A DNA stretch of 64,000 nucleotides from Ignavibacteriota bacterium (GCA_016212665.1 JACREZ010000025.1:1-64000), one strand, 5' to 3'; shown: positions 43,053 to 53,264, counted from the stretch's first letter. The notes: generated from the letters alone by a model not told the origin. Made by a program: numbers and translations.

Positions 43053-45418
43053 AGCATAGTTCTTTGTTCTTTCTTCTTTGTTCATGGTTCTCACCTCACT
43101 GCTCACTGCTCAGAGCTCACCGCTCATTACTCAGTGCCCACCGCTCATTACTCACCGCTCACCGCTTATTGCTCATTCTCCTCTGCACTCTATTCCCCGC
43201 TCCCCCGCTATTTACACAGACAGAATTCTCCCAAGAAAACGCAACAAACCTCCTTCATCACCTTAGCGTAACCATAGGCGCGCGCCCAATGGGTTCTCCT
43301 GCTGAACGCGAAGCAATGCAGTTTGCCGTTGATAAGTTCAAACAATACGGATGCGACACGGCGTACATTATGCCGTTCACAAAAACTTCACGGGTAAATA
43401 CAAACAGCGGAATTGCTGTCGGCATAAAACGAGGCGCGTCTGAAAGAATCATTGTCATCGGCGGACACATTGATTCCGCCGAACCGGAAATCCCCGGCGC
43501 AAATGACGATGGCTCCGGAACTGCGGTTGTGTTGGAAGCATCTCGTGTTCTTTCTTCCTCTCCGCATCAATCAACGCTTCTGTTCTGTTGTTTCGGCGGC
43601 GAAGAACAAGGACTGGATGGCTCGAAATATTTTGTTGATAATTTCCCGGAGCGAAAGAATATCGAACTCATGCTTCAGGTTGATATGGCAAACGGAATCG
43701 GAACAATTGACTTGATGCTCGAAACTCAGAATACAAGCGCGCCCCGTTGGCTTGTTCAAGCCGCTGTGGAAGAATATTTCAAACTTGGTTACGAACAACT
43801 CCGCTATGCTTCGGTCTTCTTCTCCGTGAACTATGCGCTTGGCTCCGGTATCGGCTCCGACCATGAAGCATTTTTGCAATGGGGAATTCCTGCCATCGAT
43901 TTCACCACGCAACCGGACGACCCGATTCATACTCCGCAAGATAACTTTCAAAACTTTGACGTACGCGGGTTAAAACGCTCCGGCGATGTAATCCTCAAAC
44001 TTGTCGAACGATTTGATAACGGCGTTCCCGTTAAATCAACCGAAGAATATTTTCTTTTCTTGCTCGGACAAACTCCAATCTTTATTCCGCTTTGGAGTTG
44101 CTGGCTTTGTATGCTTGCTTCATTTTGCATTGTTGTTTTCTCAATCATTAAAATCAGAAAACAACACATCCGGTCAGACGGAAAATATGAATGGACATTC
44201 TTTAAGATTTCCCTCTTTACATTCATCATCGTCTGTTCTGCTTGGTTCTCCTCAAATCTTGTAGGGCTCCTTAACGGAATCCGGCATCCGTGGCTCGCAT
44301 TTCCAAATCCGTTTTATGTACTTGCCATTCTAGGCGTTCTGTTGGGGATTTCCATTTCGGCATGGTTGATGAAGAAATACCCATTAACAAAATCTCCGTA
44401 CAAACTATTTCGCTCCGGCGCAATCATACTTCTCATAACTATGTTGCTCACTTCGCTCTTGAGTGTAAAAATCTCCCTTGCACCTGCAGTCGCATTGCTC
44501 CTCTGCTCACTGGCAATACTCGTCAAGAATAAATGGCTGAAACTTCTCCTTCTCGCCCTATCTCCGCTCTGGATGATTCGCCTGATATTTTCAGAATGGA
44601 GTGAAGTAATGTTTCGGTTTGTCATCCGTGAAATGCCATCAGACGTGATGACGTCTGCGGTATTCAATGGAGCGATGGTCCTTTTTCTCTGCCTGTATGT
44701 TCTTCCTCTTCTCTATCTTTCGGCGGCTGTCTTCAGGACAATGCCATCGTTTACCCATTCACTTCGTTTCTTGAAATCAAAGCGGACAGTGCTTGGCACG
44801 TTCACAATGTTCTTCTCCTTTGCGTTCCTTCTCACCAATGTTCCCGCTCACAACAAAATCTGGCAACGGGAAATTGAAGCGAACATTGAATACAATCTTG
44901 AAACCACATCAGGCACGTTCAAACTCAGGAGTTTCGAATATCTGAATGACATCGAAGTGACATACAACGGCAAACGCATAAAAGTAAACGAACGAGTTAC
45001 CGAAAAAGAACTCCCCTTCCCGGCGCTATTTGATTCTTCACTCACTCTCGTACATCGTACCGAAACAAAAAACGTACACGGAGACACAACCGATTACAAC
45101 ATCGAACTGACTATCACATCCAAAAAACGCCCCTACAAAGTGGACGTAAGTTACTCATCATCCGCAGAGCAGAAACCTCCCGAGATTTCCACTCCATTAA
45201 GATTCACAACAAAAAAAGATACACGAGTCATCGAATGGTTTTCTTTTCCCGACACGCTCCTCGCCATCCCCGTGCAATTTCAGGTTGTAGGAAACGATAC
45301 AGTGAAAGAAAAAATTCGAGTGGTGTTTAGTGAGTTACCGGAGGGTGTGAAAATTCAAGGAGAGAAGGTGAATGTGGTTCCGAGGATGGAATATTTTTAT
45401 CGGAAAGAATACCGGTGA
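43049..45418 (+). CDS. M28 family metallopeptidase with multi-pass C-terminus
   Basis: About 789 residues from TTG 43049, which overlaps the previous stop (TTGA) and gives a signal peptide; an ATG at 42986 inside the upstream gene is less likely. Zinc ligands and catalytic residues: His and Asp in 'GGHIDSAE' and 'GANDDGSG', catalytic Glu pair in 'FGGEEQGLDG', Asp in 'LQVDMANG', His in 'GSDHEAFL'. After the catalytic domain (to about residue 320) come about eight membrane helices and a beta-rich end. This is the layout of ER aminopeptidase-like M28 proteins. The signal-peptide region (43085-43185) consists of heptanucleotide repeats. Confidence 0.88.
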   Translation: MKHSSLFFLLCSWFSPHCSLLRAHRSLLSAHRSLLTAHRLLLILLCTLFPAPPLFTQTEFSQENATNLLHHLSVTIGARPMGSPAEREAMQFAVDKFKQYGCDTAYIMPFTKTSRVNTNSGIAVGIKRGASERIIVIGGHIDSAEPEIPGANDDGSGTAVVLEASRVLSSSPHQSTLLFCCFGGEEQGLDGSKYFVDNFPERKNIELMLQVDMANGIGTIDLMLETQNTSAPRWLVQAAVEEYFKLGYEQLRYASVFFSVNYALGSGIGSDHEAFLQWGIPAIDFTTQPDDPIHTPQDNFQNFDVRGLKRSGDVILKLVERFDNGVPVKSTEEYFLFLLGQTPIFIPLWSCWLCMLASFCIVVFSIIKIRKQHIRSDGKYEWTFFKISLFTFIIVCSAWFSSNLVGLLNGIRHPWLAFPNPFYVLAILGVLLGISISAWLMKKYPLTKSPYKLFRSGAIILLITMLLTSLLSVKISLAPAVALLLCSLAILVKNKWLKLLLLALSPLWMIRLIFSEWSEVMFRFVIREMPSDVMTSAVFNGAMVLFLCLYVLPLLYLSAAVFRTMPSFTHSLRFLKSKRTVLGTFTMFFSFAFLLTNVPAHNKIWQREIEANIEYNLETTSGTFKLRSFEYLNDIEVTYNGKRIKVNERVTEKELPFPALFDSSLTLVHRTETKNVHGDTTDYNIELTITSKKRPYKVDVSYSSSAEQKPPEISTPLRFTTKKDTRVIEWFSFPDTLLAIPVQFQVVGNDTVKEKIRVVFSELPEGVKIQGEKVNVVPRMEYFYRKEYR
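43085..43185. repeat. Heptanucleotide repeat inside the M28 peptidase signal-peptide codons
   Basis: CTCACTG, CTCACTG, CTCAGAG, CTCACCG, CTCATTA, CTCAGTG, CCCACCG, CTCATTA, CTCACCG, CTCACCG, CTTATTG, CTCATTC. Three units per 21 nt give a 7-residue periodic peptide ('RSLLSAH', 'RSLLTAH'). Confidence 0.85.
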
Positions 45419-45445
45419 CAACTTCCACAGCGGATAAACCTTCGT

Positions 45446-45961
45446 TTATTTTTTTTTCGGTTTATGGTATTTCTTCTCCGGCTTTATTGTTCGAGGCTTC
45501 ACTGGTTTATATTCTTTTTGATTTTGCTCCACAACTCTCTTTTCATTGATTCCAATTTTGAATGGAATAGTTACCCAACAACCAATCGGTCTTCCGTTCA
45601 TGATTGCAGGTGAAAATTTCCATTGCTTTGCCGCTGCAAGAACGACTTCATTAAAAATTTCAGCATCACTTTTCAATATTTTAACAGCAAGAACATCACC
45701 AAGCGAATCTACAAATGCTTTTACCCATATTGTAGCCCTTATTCTATACGATGGACCTAGTTGGGGTAAATCCGGTTGTACTTGTTTAATTGGAACTGCG
45801 CTTTTCTCATGTGGTATTCCATAAGAACAAGGGTCATCATTCAATTCAATATTTTGATTTGGAACGGAGGTATTGCTCGAAACTGAATCTTGTACTTCTT
45901 GCCCATTTGTTATCGTGAAAAAGAAGAAAACTAAGAAGAAACTATATACTGTTGGTTTCAC
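45446..45961 (-). CDS. TonB C-terminal domain protein
   Basis: 171 residues with a signal peptide (about 1-20) rather than a transmembrane anchor. The TonB fold spans about 75-140 ('IWVKAFVDSLGDVLAVKILKSD', 'AAAKQWKFSPAIMNGRPIGCWV'). A basic tail 'KPVKPRTIKPEKKYHKPKKK' follows the domain, reversed from the usual order. Likely a periplasmic relative of energy transducers. Convergent with the M28 gene. Confidence 0.82.
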   Translation of the reverse strand: MKPTVYSFFLVFFFFTITNGQEVQDSVSSNTSVPNQNIELNDDPCSYGIPHEKSAVPIKQVQPDLPQLGPSYRIRATIWVKAFVDSLGDVLAVKILKSDAEIFNEVVLAAAKQWKFSPAIMNGRPIGCWVTIPFKIGINEKRVVEQNQKEYKPVKPRTIKPEKKYHKPKKK

Positions 45962-45988
45962 TGTTTATTCAAAGAATTGTCTAATACG

Positions 45989-48766
45989 TCATTCAAACTG
46001 CTCAAAATTTTTCCGCAGTTTCTCCAAGTTCTGTTTGAAACTTTCCAATTTCTCCCGCTCTTTGTCCACAATCTCTTTCGGCGCGCGACCAACAAAACTT
46101 TCGTTACTCAGTTTCTTCTCCGTGCTTTCGTACAATCCCTGCAGGCGGTCAATTTCTTTTTGAATGCGTTCACGTTCAGCATCAACGTCAATCAATCCTT
46201 CAAGCGGAATAAACAACTCTCCCCCTTCAACAACGGCGCTTGCCGCTTGCTTCGGTTTCGTCCCGTCATTCCATTGTTCAATGCTTGTCACGCGGGCAAG
46301 TCGTTGGAAGTAGTTCGAATACTTCTTGATGATTTCTTCTTTCGAGGTGTCAGGAAATTTGATGATGATCTGAATCTCTTTCGATGGCGGAACAGAAAGT
46401 TCGCCCCGGATATTTCTGATACTCAAAATCGCATTCTGCACAAACGACATCTCTGCTTCCACTCGTGAATCCGTGAATCGTGCATCATACATCGGATATT
46501 CGGCAACCATTATGCTTTCCTCCTCGCCTCGTTCTGCAAGATGTTGCCAGAGTTCCTCCGTAATAAACGGCATGAACGGATGCAACAATCGGAGAGAAGA
46601 ATCAAACACACCGATTGCGCGGTTCAGAACTATTTGCTTCACTTCATTCGATTCACTTCCGTACAATCTCCCCTTCAACATCTCCACGTACCAATCACAG
46701 AAGTCATGCCAGATGAATCCGTACAATATTTTCGTCGCCTGATTAATTTCAAACTCTCCCAGCGCCTCATTCAATTCTTTCATGGTAGAATGAAGACGCG
46801 AAAGAATCCAACGGTCAGCCAAGTCCATGTATGTTTCCTGTTTCCTGTTTCCTGTTTCCTGTTGATTAACACTGGAAACTGAAGACTGGAAACTGGAAAC
46901 TTGTTGCTGATTCATCAGCAGAAACCTTCCTGCATTCCAAATCTTGTTAGCAAAGTTCCTCCCGATTTCACACTTCTCGTTTGAATAAAGAACATCCTGA
47001 CCAAGCGGAGCGAGATAGATAATCGTGAAGCGAAGCGCGTCAGCCCCAAACTCGGAAATTACATCGAGCGGGTCGGGAGAGTTGCCGAGCGATTTACTCA
47101 TCTTCCGTCCCTGCATATCCCGGATGATGCTCGTAAAATAAACATCCTTAAACGGAACCATCTGGTTCGCGTTCGTTCGTTTCGTTCCATCGGGAAGCGG
47201 GACATCGCCCGTTACTTCGAGTCCCGTCATAATCATTCTCGCCACCCAGAAGAAAATAATATCCGGTCCGGTAACAAGCGTATCGGTCGGATAGAAATAT
47301 CGCAAGTCAGGATTATCGGAGGGCCAACCAAGCGTCGAATAGGGCCAAAGCGCAGAGGAAAACCATGTATCAAGCACATCTTCATCCTGCCGTAGATTAG
47401 TCGAGCCGCAATGCGGACACGATTCTGGTTTTGTTCGTGTCACCATCGGTTGCTTGCACTCAATCCTGCAATGGTCGTCACCGACACAATACCAAACAGG
47501 AATCCGATGTCCCCACCAAAGTTGGCGCGAGATACACCAATCTCGGATGTTCGTCATCCAATGTTCATATGTTTTCGTCCACCTGTCCGGATGGAATTTA
47601 ATTGTTCCGTCCTGCACAACTTGCAACGCTTTCTCCGCAAGCGGTTTCATCTTCACAAACCATTGGTCGGAAAGATACGGCTCAATCACCGTGTCGCAAC
47701 GGTAACATCGTCCGATGTTATGCTCGTGCGGTTCGATTTTCAAGAGCAATCCAAGTTCTTCCAAATCTTTCACCACGGCTTTGCGCGCATCATATCTGTC
47801 CATGCCGCGGTATTTTTCGGGGGCGTTCTCATTCAGATGCGCGGAAATATCGAAGATATTTATCGGCGCCATCAAATGCCGCTGCCCGATGTTTGCGTTG
47901 TGCCGCTCGCCAATCCAGTAATCGTTCGGGTCGTGCGCGGGCGTTACCTTTACCATTCCCGTTCCGAATGTCGGGTCAACAAAATCATCCGTGATGATGG
48001 GAATTTCACGGTTCGCCAACGGTAGTAACACTGTCCGTCCGACGAGATGTTTATACCGCTCATCTTTCGGATTCACTGCAACTGCTGTATCGCCAAGCAT
48101 TGTCTCCGGTCTCGTCGTTGCAACAACGGCATACTCCTGTAAATCCTTGATTGGATATTTGATGTGCCACAAGTTTGTTTGTTGCGTAACATAATTCACT
48201 TCATCGTCGCTGATGGCAGTATGGTCTTTCGGACACCAGTTCACAATGTACTTACCCCGGTAAATTAATCCCTTCTTGTACAACCGAATAAAAATTTCCT
48301 GAACTGCGGCAGAAAGTCCCTCATCCATTGTAAACCGTTCGCGCTCCCAATCGCACGATGTGCCAAGTTTTTTCAATTGCTTGATGATGGTTCCCCCGTA
48401 TTGCTCTTTCCATAGCCACACCCTTTCGAGAAATTTTTCTCGCCCTAAATCGTGCCGCTTCAAACCTTCCTTTGCCAGAGATTTCTCAACGACGTTTTGT
48501 GTTGCAATTCCGGCGTGGTCTGTTCCGGGCATCCAGAGTGTTTCATGTCCCAACATCCGTTTCCATCGTACGAACACATCCTGAATTGTATTGTTCAGAA
48601 CATGACCCATCGTCAAAATTCCGGTTACATTCGGAGGAGGAATGACTACCGTGTACGGTTTCTTTGCGGGATTTGCTTTCGCATGAAAAAGATTGTGTTC
48701 AAGCCAGAAGGCGTACCATTTTTCTTCGGCTTCTTTCGGAACGTATGCTTTGCTGAGTTCTTTCAT
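45989..48766 (-). CDS. valS: Valyl-tRNA synthetase
   Basis: 925 residues. Class I motifs intact: HIGH variant in 'PPPNVTGILTMGHVLN', KMSKS in 'GRKMSKSLGNSPDP', editing domain 'ATTRPETMLGDTAVAV', C-terminal coiled coil 'DVDAERERIQKEIDRL'. Between the catalytic core and the anticodon domain (residues about 620-646) is a low-complexity insert 'QQQVSSFQSSVSSVNQQET' that comes from heptanucleotide repeats. Upstream gap 48767-48899 is again repeats. The gene must be functional because no other valS is seen. Confidence 0.96.
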   Translation of the reverse strand: MKELSKAYVPKEAEEKWYAFWLEHNLFHAKANPAKKPYTVVIPPPNVTGILTMGHVLNNTIQDVFVRWKRMLGHETLWMPGTDHAGIATQNVVEKSLAKEGLKRHDLGREKFLERVWLWKEQYGGTIIKQLKKLGTSCDWERERFTMDEGLSAAVQEIFIRLYKKGLIYRGKYIVNWCPKDHTAISDDEVNYVTQQTNLWHIKYPIKDLQEYAVVATTRPETMLGDTAVAVNPKDERYKHLVGRTVLLPLANREIPIITDDFVDPTFGTGMVKVTPAHDPNDYWIGERHNANIGQRHLMAPINIFDISAHLNENAPEKYRGMDRYDARKAVVKDLEELGLLLKIEPHEHNIGRCYRCDTVIEPYLSDQWFVKMKPLAEKALQVVQDGTIKFHPDRWTKTYEHWMTNIRDWCISRQLWWGHRIPVWYCVGDDHCRIECKQPMVTRTKPESCPHCGSTNLRQDEDVLDTWFSSALWPYSTLGWPSDNPDLRYFYPTDTLVTGPDIIFFWVARMIMTGLEVTGDVPLPDGTKRTNANQMVPFKDVYFTSIIRDMQGRKMSKSLGNSPDPLDVISEFGADALRFTIIYLAPLGQDVLYSNEKCEIGRNFANKIWNAGRFLLMNQQQVSSFQSSVSSVNQQETGNRKQETYMDLADRWILSRLHSTMKELNEALGEFEINQATKILYGFIWHDFCDWYVEMLKGRLYGSESNEVKQIVLNRAIGVFDSSLRLLHPFMPFITEELWQHLAERGEEESIMVAEYPMYDARFTDSRVEAEMSFVQNAILSIRNIRGELSVPPSKEIQIIIKFPDTSKEEIIKKYSNYFQRLARVTSIEQWNDGTKPKQAASAVVEGGELFIPLEGLIDVDAERERIQKEIDRLQGLYESTEKKLSNESFVGRAPKEIVDKEREKLESFKQNLEKLRKNFEQFE
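46826..46903. repeat. Heptanucleotide repeat inside valS
   Basis: TTTCCTG, TTTCCTG, TTTCCTG, TTGATTA and then ACTGGAA, ACTGAAG, ACTGGAA, ACTGGAA, ACTT. The two halves are roughly complementary (CAGGAAA versus TGGAAAC). Inserted in frame at a domain boundary. Confidence 0.88.
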
Positions 48767-48828
48767 TCTGAGATTTGAGATATGAGATGCGTGATATTAG
48801 AAATTCTGTATTGTACTAAACGAGTAGT

Positions 48829-48898
48829 GTCAATAGTCATTTGTCATTGGTCATTGGGTTTTTACAAATGACAAATGACAATTGACCAATGACAAAAT
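48829..48898. repeat. Intergenic heptanucleotide repeat forming an inverted pair
   Basis: AGTCATT, TGTCATT, GGTCATT and, after GGGTTTTTA, CAAATGA, CAAATGA, CAATTGA, CCAATGA. The halves pair as a long hairpin between the M23 and valS genes. Confidence 0.8.
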
Positions 48899-48899
48899 C

Positions 48900-51209
48900 T
48901 TAGGGTATTGTTGAAGCGCTCGCCTTGACAGAAAACGTCTTCGTGAGTTTCGCTTCATTCTTCATCCTGTCTTTCATGGTGATGGTGAGCGTGTGCTTGC
49001 CTGCGGAAAGTCGCTCTGTTGATTGAAACCAAACACGGCGCTTCTCTCCGTCAATTTCAGGGATGATGATTTGGTCATCAACAAAAATTTTCAACTCATC
49101 GAAATCTACGCCGGAAAGATTATCGGAATATCGGAAGTTTCCGTTCACCAATCCTTTTGCCTGATTGAAACGTAGTCGCCCGATAGAAGGCGCTTGTTCA
49201 TCCTTCATAATGGTAAGTTCACCGAGTGTACGGGTGAGCGTTGTCGTGAAATATTCCTGAGACGGGTCAGGCGAATTCGTGTGAAGAACCCATCCGCCAT
49301 TCCCACGGAAATACAATCCATGTTTTCCATCCAACTGATGTGAATGAACAGGAACAGAAATTTTCAATCCTTTATTGAGGATAATGTCCGTCGGCGTAAG
49401 CGAAAACTTTGTTGAAGAAATAGTTGATTGATTGTTGATGTTCAGCAACATCGGTTTATACACCGCGCCGGAATCATACGAGATAATAAGATTATCATTC
49501 CCAAGCGAAAACGAACCGGATGAGTTTGTGGGAATGGCAAACAACTCCAATGTCTCGGTCGTATGCACAGGCAAGCCGTTTATTTCCGCTCGTACATCAA
49601 TGATATGAACACCCGCTGACGTATTCGTCGGCTTGAACACGCCGGCGAACTCAGAAAGTCCTTCTTGTTCAAGTGAAATATCCCGTTGTGCAATCCCTTC
49701 TTTAATCATCAGATGCGGTTCGCCCGTGAACATCCCTTTTGTTGAAACATTCACTAGGACATAATCTCGCGTCTGCTGTAATTTCAAGTTTATTGATTCT
49801 CTCGGACCATCCGGCTTCTTGATGAAATGGTAAAGCGGCACAGAAGAAATTCCCAATTTCGATTCAGCCACAATCTTCAGCATCTCATACTTTGATGTCG
49901 GGACAGTAACCGCGATTGTCGAACCTTCGACTTGAAATTTTTCTTTCTTGATGATTGATTGTGTCCACGCGCCTTTTAACAATTTCTTTCCCGACACAAT
50001 AATTTTGCTGAGTGATTCGGAAACATCTGACTTCAACACAATCTTGTTATCATTCACACTGAGCAACTCAACTCTCGGAGAATGATTGACAAAGAATTTT
50101 CCTTCAAGTGTGCTTGTGTTGCCGGTGAAATCTTTGCAAACAATTTTGTACTCATGCTCGCCTTCGGTTAATTCTTTCGTATTGATGATTCCATCGCCAT
50201 ACCAATGATGCTCATAGAACGGAAGCGTTCCTCCTTCTTCGACATATAATCTTTGATATTCACCTTTGCCGCTGAGTATAGTCGGATAATCATAATCGAG
50301 ATAGATTTGCTTTGTCTGAAGAGAAGGAAATCTGTCCAACTGTTTACTGAAAATCTGTTTGTTATCAAGAAATAACTCGATCCGGTAGATACCGGATTTG
50401 TTCCTCGAGCCATTCGCCATATCGTAAGCATCGATGCCGAATCCGACAGAGCCATGTACACGTATCGTCTGTGGAATTTTGAATGTTCCTTTTCCCCGTC
50501 CGAACCGGCTCATATATTTCGTTGAGGGTTTTCCATCCACTGTTGAATTCATCTCGAGCGGAAACAACGCGATACTTTTCATTCTGGGCGCAATGTTATC
50601 AGGAAGCGAATCGCCGTACATCAACATCGGGTTGACATTGTTCAGGTTTTCATCCCGTATTTCAAAATGTATGTGTGGCGGACCAACTCCCGACTCACCG
50701 GAGTACGCAATTACTTCCCCCTTTTTCACTTGAAGCAAAGGCGTTTCATACGTTACGTCAATCGGGAATGCGCCTTTGCGAAGTTGTTCCTGACGTGCAA
50801 GTTGTTCAATGCGCTCACTGAATTTTTGGAGATGAACATACACACTGTAATATCCGTCGTTATGTTTGATGAACAACATCTTCCCGTAACCATTCGGCTG
50901 GATGCTGATACGGTAGAGCGAACCATCGCGGACTGAGAAAATATTGTGTCCGACTTCTCCATTCGTGCTGATATCCAACCCGCCGTGAAAGTGCATCGTG
51001 CGATATTCAGCAAACGAAGAAGTGATTCTTTTCGTTACATCGGTGGGCCAAATGTAATCGTTCAGGTCAGTGCGAATACTATCAAATTCTTTCAGATAAG
51101 AATTTGATGAAACATCAATCATTTCCGGACCACCGCTCGTTAGTGGAAATACAGTAAAGAACAAAGTACCAAGGAGAAAGCACAAAGTACGAACAATCAA
51201 TTTATGCAA
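48900..51209 (-). CDS. Secreted M23/LytM-type peptidase with large C-terminal region
   Basis: 769 residues. Signal peptide 1-23. M23 domain about 60-200: His and Asp in 'MHFHGGLDISTNG', His pair in 'GPPHIHFEIRDE'. LytM enzymes cut peptidoglycan peptides, and degenerate ones regulate amidases; here the metal ligands are intact. Residues 210-769 are beta-rich, with FN-like modules, probably for binding. It overlaps the FAH gene by 8 bp. Signal-peptide codons are in heptanucleotide repeats. Confidence 0.88.
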   Translation of the reverse strand: MHKLIVRTLCFLLGTLFFTVFPLTSGGPEMIDVSSNSYLKEFDSIRTDLNDYIWPTDVTKRITSSFAEYRTMHFHGGLDISTNGEVGHNIFSVRDGSLYRISIQPNGYGKMLFIKHNDGYYSVYVHLQKFSERIEQLARQEQLRKGAFPIDVTYETPLLQVKKGEVIAYSGESGVGPPHIHFEIRDENLNNVNPMLMYGDSLPDNIAPRMKSIALFPLEMNSTVDGKPSTKYMSRFGRGKGTFKIPQTIRVHGSVGFGIDAYDMANGSRNKSGIYRIELFLDNKQIFSKQLDRFPSLQTKQIYLDYDYPTILSGKGEYQRLYVEEGGTLPFYEHHWYGDGIINTKELTEGEHEYKIVCKDFTGNTSTLEGKFFVNHSPRVELLSVNDNKIVLKSDVSESLSKIIVSGKKLLKGAWTQSIIKKEKFQVEGSTIAVTVPTSKYEMLKIVAESKLGISSVPLYHFIKKPDGPRESINLKLQQTRDYVLVNVSTKGMFTGEPHLMIKEGIAQRDISLEQEGLSEFAGVFKPTNTSAGVHIIDVRAEINGLPVHTTETLELFAIPTNSSGSFSLGNDNLIISYDSGAVYKPMLLNINNQSTISSTKFSLTPTDIILNKGLKISVPVHSHQLDGKHGLYFRGNGGWVLHTNSPDPSQEYFTTTLTRTLGELTIMKDEQAPSIGRLRFNQAKGLVNGNFRYSDNLSGVDFDELKIFVDDQIIIPEIDGEKRRVWFQSTERLSAGKHTLTITMKDRMKNEAKLTKTFSVKASASTIP
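51150..51203. repeat. Heptanucleotide repeat inside the M23 signal-peptide codons
   Basis: AGTAAAG, AACAAAG, TACCAAG, GAGAAAG, CACAAAG, TACGAAC, AATCAAT; degenerate but in register. Confidence 0.7.
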
Positions 51210-51864
51210 CCTTCACCTTGTGCATTATTTTCGTATATCCCAGCAACTCCGCTTCAACAATATCGCCTTCATTTACTTCTCCGACACCTTCCGGTGTTCC
51301 GGTAAAAATCAAATCTCCTTCTTCAAGCGTGAAGATAAAGGAGAGATATGAAACGATGTACTCGGGATTGAAAATCATGTTCTTCACCGAACCGCGTTGT
51401 CGCGGAACCTGATTCACGCGACATTCAAAATCCAATTCCTGTTTGTTTGTGATTTGTTCAACCGGGATGATTTCAGAAATGGGGGCAGAAGTATCGAATC
51501 CTTTTGCCGTCGTCCATGGCAAACCTTTCCTCTTCGCCTCATCCTGAACATCGCGCAGAGTCATATCCAATCCGATGCCGTAGCCGAAAATATACTCACG
51601 CGCCCGGATGGGAGAAACACGGTTTCCTGTTTTCCCGATTGCCACGACAAGTTCCGCTTCAAAGTGCATACACTTGGAAATCGGCGGACGCACAATGTCT
51701 TCTCCTTCGGTCAACAATGCTGACGATGGTTTCATAAAAACAACCGGCGCGTCAGGGACTTCGGCGCGCATCTCGCGTGCATGTTCAAGATAATTTCTGC
51801 CGAGGCAAAATATCTTGCTCACCTGCAACGGATATTCCTTATTTCGTACGCGAACAGTTTTCAT
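51202..51864 (-). CDS. Fumarylacetoacetate hydrolase family protein
   Basis: 220 residues, the short single-domain FAH form. Metal-binding Glu residues in 'MHFEAELVVAIGK' and the strand 'GYGIGLDMTLRDVQ', with 'GDLIFTGTPEGVGEV' typical of the fold. Members are acylpyruvate hydrolases or oxaloacetate decarboxylases (FAHD1 type) or degrade aromatic ring-cleavage products. No aromatic pathway genes are nearby, so the acylpyruvase/oxaloacetate role is more likely. Confidence 0.9.
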   Translation of the reverse strand: MKTVRVRNKEYPLQVSKIFCLGRNYLEHAREMRAEVPDAPVVFMKPSSALLTEGEDIVRPPISKCMHFEAELVVAIGKTGNRVSPIRAREYIFGYGIGLDMTLRDVQDEAKRKGLPWTTAKGFDTSAPISEIIPVEQITNKQELDFECRVNQVPRQRGSVKNMIFNPEYIVSYLSFIFTLEEGDLIFTGTPEGVGEVNEGDIVEAELLGYTKIMHKVKVA

Positions 51865-51931
51865 ATCTACTAATAAATTGTGTTGAATATAGACAGAACT
51901 GAGGTTTTTTACAACAGAATCTTCATCACCG

Positions 51932-51976
51932 AAAAAGAAAAACCGCAGCAGAATCCTTTCGGAATCTCACTGCGGT
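51932..51976 (-). terminator. Terminator after clpX
   Basis: Minus strand: ACCGCAG ... CTGCGGTTTTTC with an inner imperfect stem (GATTCC/GGATTC), followed by a T-rich run. It closes tig-clpP-clpX. Confidence 0.75.
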
Positions 51977-51995
51977 CAAATCAAACTACGGCAAT

Positions 51996-53264
51996 CTAAC
52001 TTGCTGCCGAGACTCGCTTTTCTTTAAGTACAAACATCGGCTCTCTTTTTTTCAGAATGGTCTCCTTTGTTACAATACATTTTGCAATATTTTGTCTTGA
52101 TGGTAAGGAATACATGATTTCCAGCATTGTCTCCTCCATTATCGAACGCAACGCACGAGCGCCGGTTTTCCGTTCTTTTGCTTTTAAGACAACTGACTTC
52201 AATGCTTCTTCCTCAAATTCCAATTCAACACCTTCAAGCCGGAACAGTTTTTTGAACTGTTTGATTATCGCATTTCTCGGCTCAGTTAAAATACTGAGAA
52301 GCGCTTTCTCTTCGAGGGTTTCCAACGTCGCAACAACAGGCAATCGCCCGATGAACTCCGGTATCAATCCGTACTTTAGTAGATCATCCGGCTCGACGAG
52401 AGGTAAGTATTCATCTACCGTATTGTCTTTTTTACTTTTGATATTTGCACCAAACCCAATCGGGTTCTGACTGACACGCCGCGCAATAATTTTTTCCAAT
52501 CCTTCAAACGCGCCGCCGCAGATAAACAAAATTTGTTTCGTGTTCACGTTGATAAGCGCCTGCTCGGGATGTTTGCGTCCGCCTTTTGGCGGGACTCCGG
52601 CAATAGTTCCTTCAAGAATTTTCAGCAATGCCTGTTGAACCCCTTCCCCGGAAACATCTCGCGTAATAGATACTCCATCACTCTTGCGCGCAATTTTATC
52701 AATCTCATCTATGTACACGATGCCGCGCTCCGTTTTCGCCACATCATAATCCGAATTTTGAAGAAGATGAACAAGCACCGTCTCGACATCATCGCCGACA
52801 TACCCTGCTTCCGTCAACGTTGTTGCATCGGCAATAGCGAAGGGAACATCAAGCACTCGTGCAAGAGTCTGTGCAAGCAACGTCTTCCCCGTTCCGGTCG
52901 GACCGAGAAGGAGAATGTTACTCTTTTCAATTTCGACATCATCAAACCTTCCGAACGAATCCTGTGAATCAATGCGCTTGTAATGGTTATAGACGGCAAC
53001 GGAAAGCGTTTTCTTTGCATGTTCCTGTCCGACCACATATTCATCCAATGCCTTTTTGATTTCCATCGGACTCGGCAATGGTTTGGCTGAGGATTGCTTC
53101 GGTTTCGCTCGAACATTATTTTTGCGGAGAATTTCTACCGAACTTGCAACACACGTATCGCAAATATACACCCCCGGTCCGGCAATGATGCTTCCCGCTT
53201 CTTCAGCAAGTCGCCCGCAGAACGAACACTGAATCTGATATTCGGTATTTGAATTTTTTCCCAT
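51996..53264 (-). CDS. clpX: ClpX ATPase subunit
   Basis: 422 residues. N-terminal zinc finger 'CSFCGR...CDTC' for substrate choice, Walker A '[14 protein letters not shown]', Walker B '[11 protein letters not shown]', pore loop 'AGYVGDDVE', sensor II '[11 protein letters not shown]'. Unfolds proteins for ClpP. Its ATG overlaps the clpP stop (TAATGG), indicating coupled translation. Confidence 0.97.
   Translation of the reverse strand: MGKNSNTEYQIQCSFCGRLAEEAGSIIAGPGVYICDTCVASSVEILRKNNVRAKPKQSSAKPLPSPMEIKKALDEYVVGQEHAKKTLSVAVYNHYKRIDSQDSFGRFDDVEIEKSNILLLGPTGTGKTLLAQTLARVLDVPFAIADATTLTEAGYVGDDVETVLVHLLQNSDYDVAKTERGIVYIDEIDKIARKSDGVSITRDVSGEGVQQALLKILEGTIAGVPPKGGRKHPEQALINVNTKQILFICGGAFEGLEKIIARRVSQNPIGFGANIKSKKDNTVDEYLPLVEPDDLLKYGLIPEFIGRLPVVATLETLEEKALLSILTEPRNAIIKQFKKLFRLEGVELEFEEEALKSVVLKAKERKTGARALRSIMEETMLEIMYSLPSRQNIAKCIVTKETILKKREPMFVLKEKRVSAAS

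Noticed and set aside
48829-48898. Simple terminator
   Set aside because: The hairpin forms from 7-nt repeats and lacks a GC-rich stem; possible but not distinguishable from the repeat itself.
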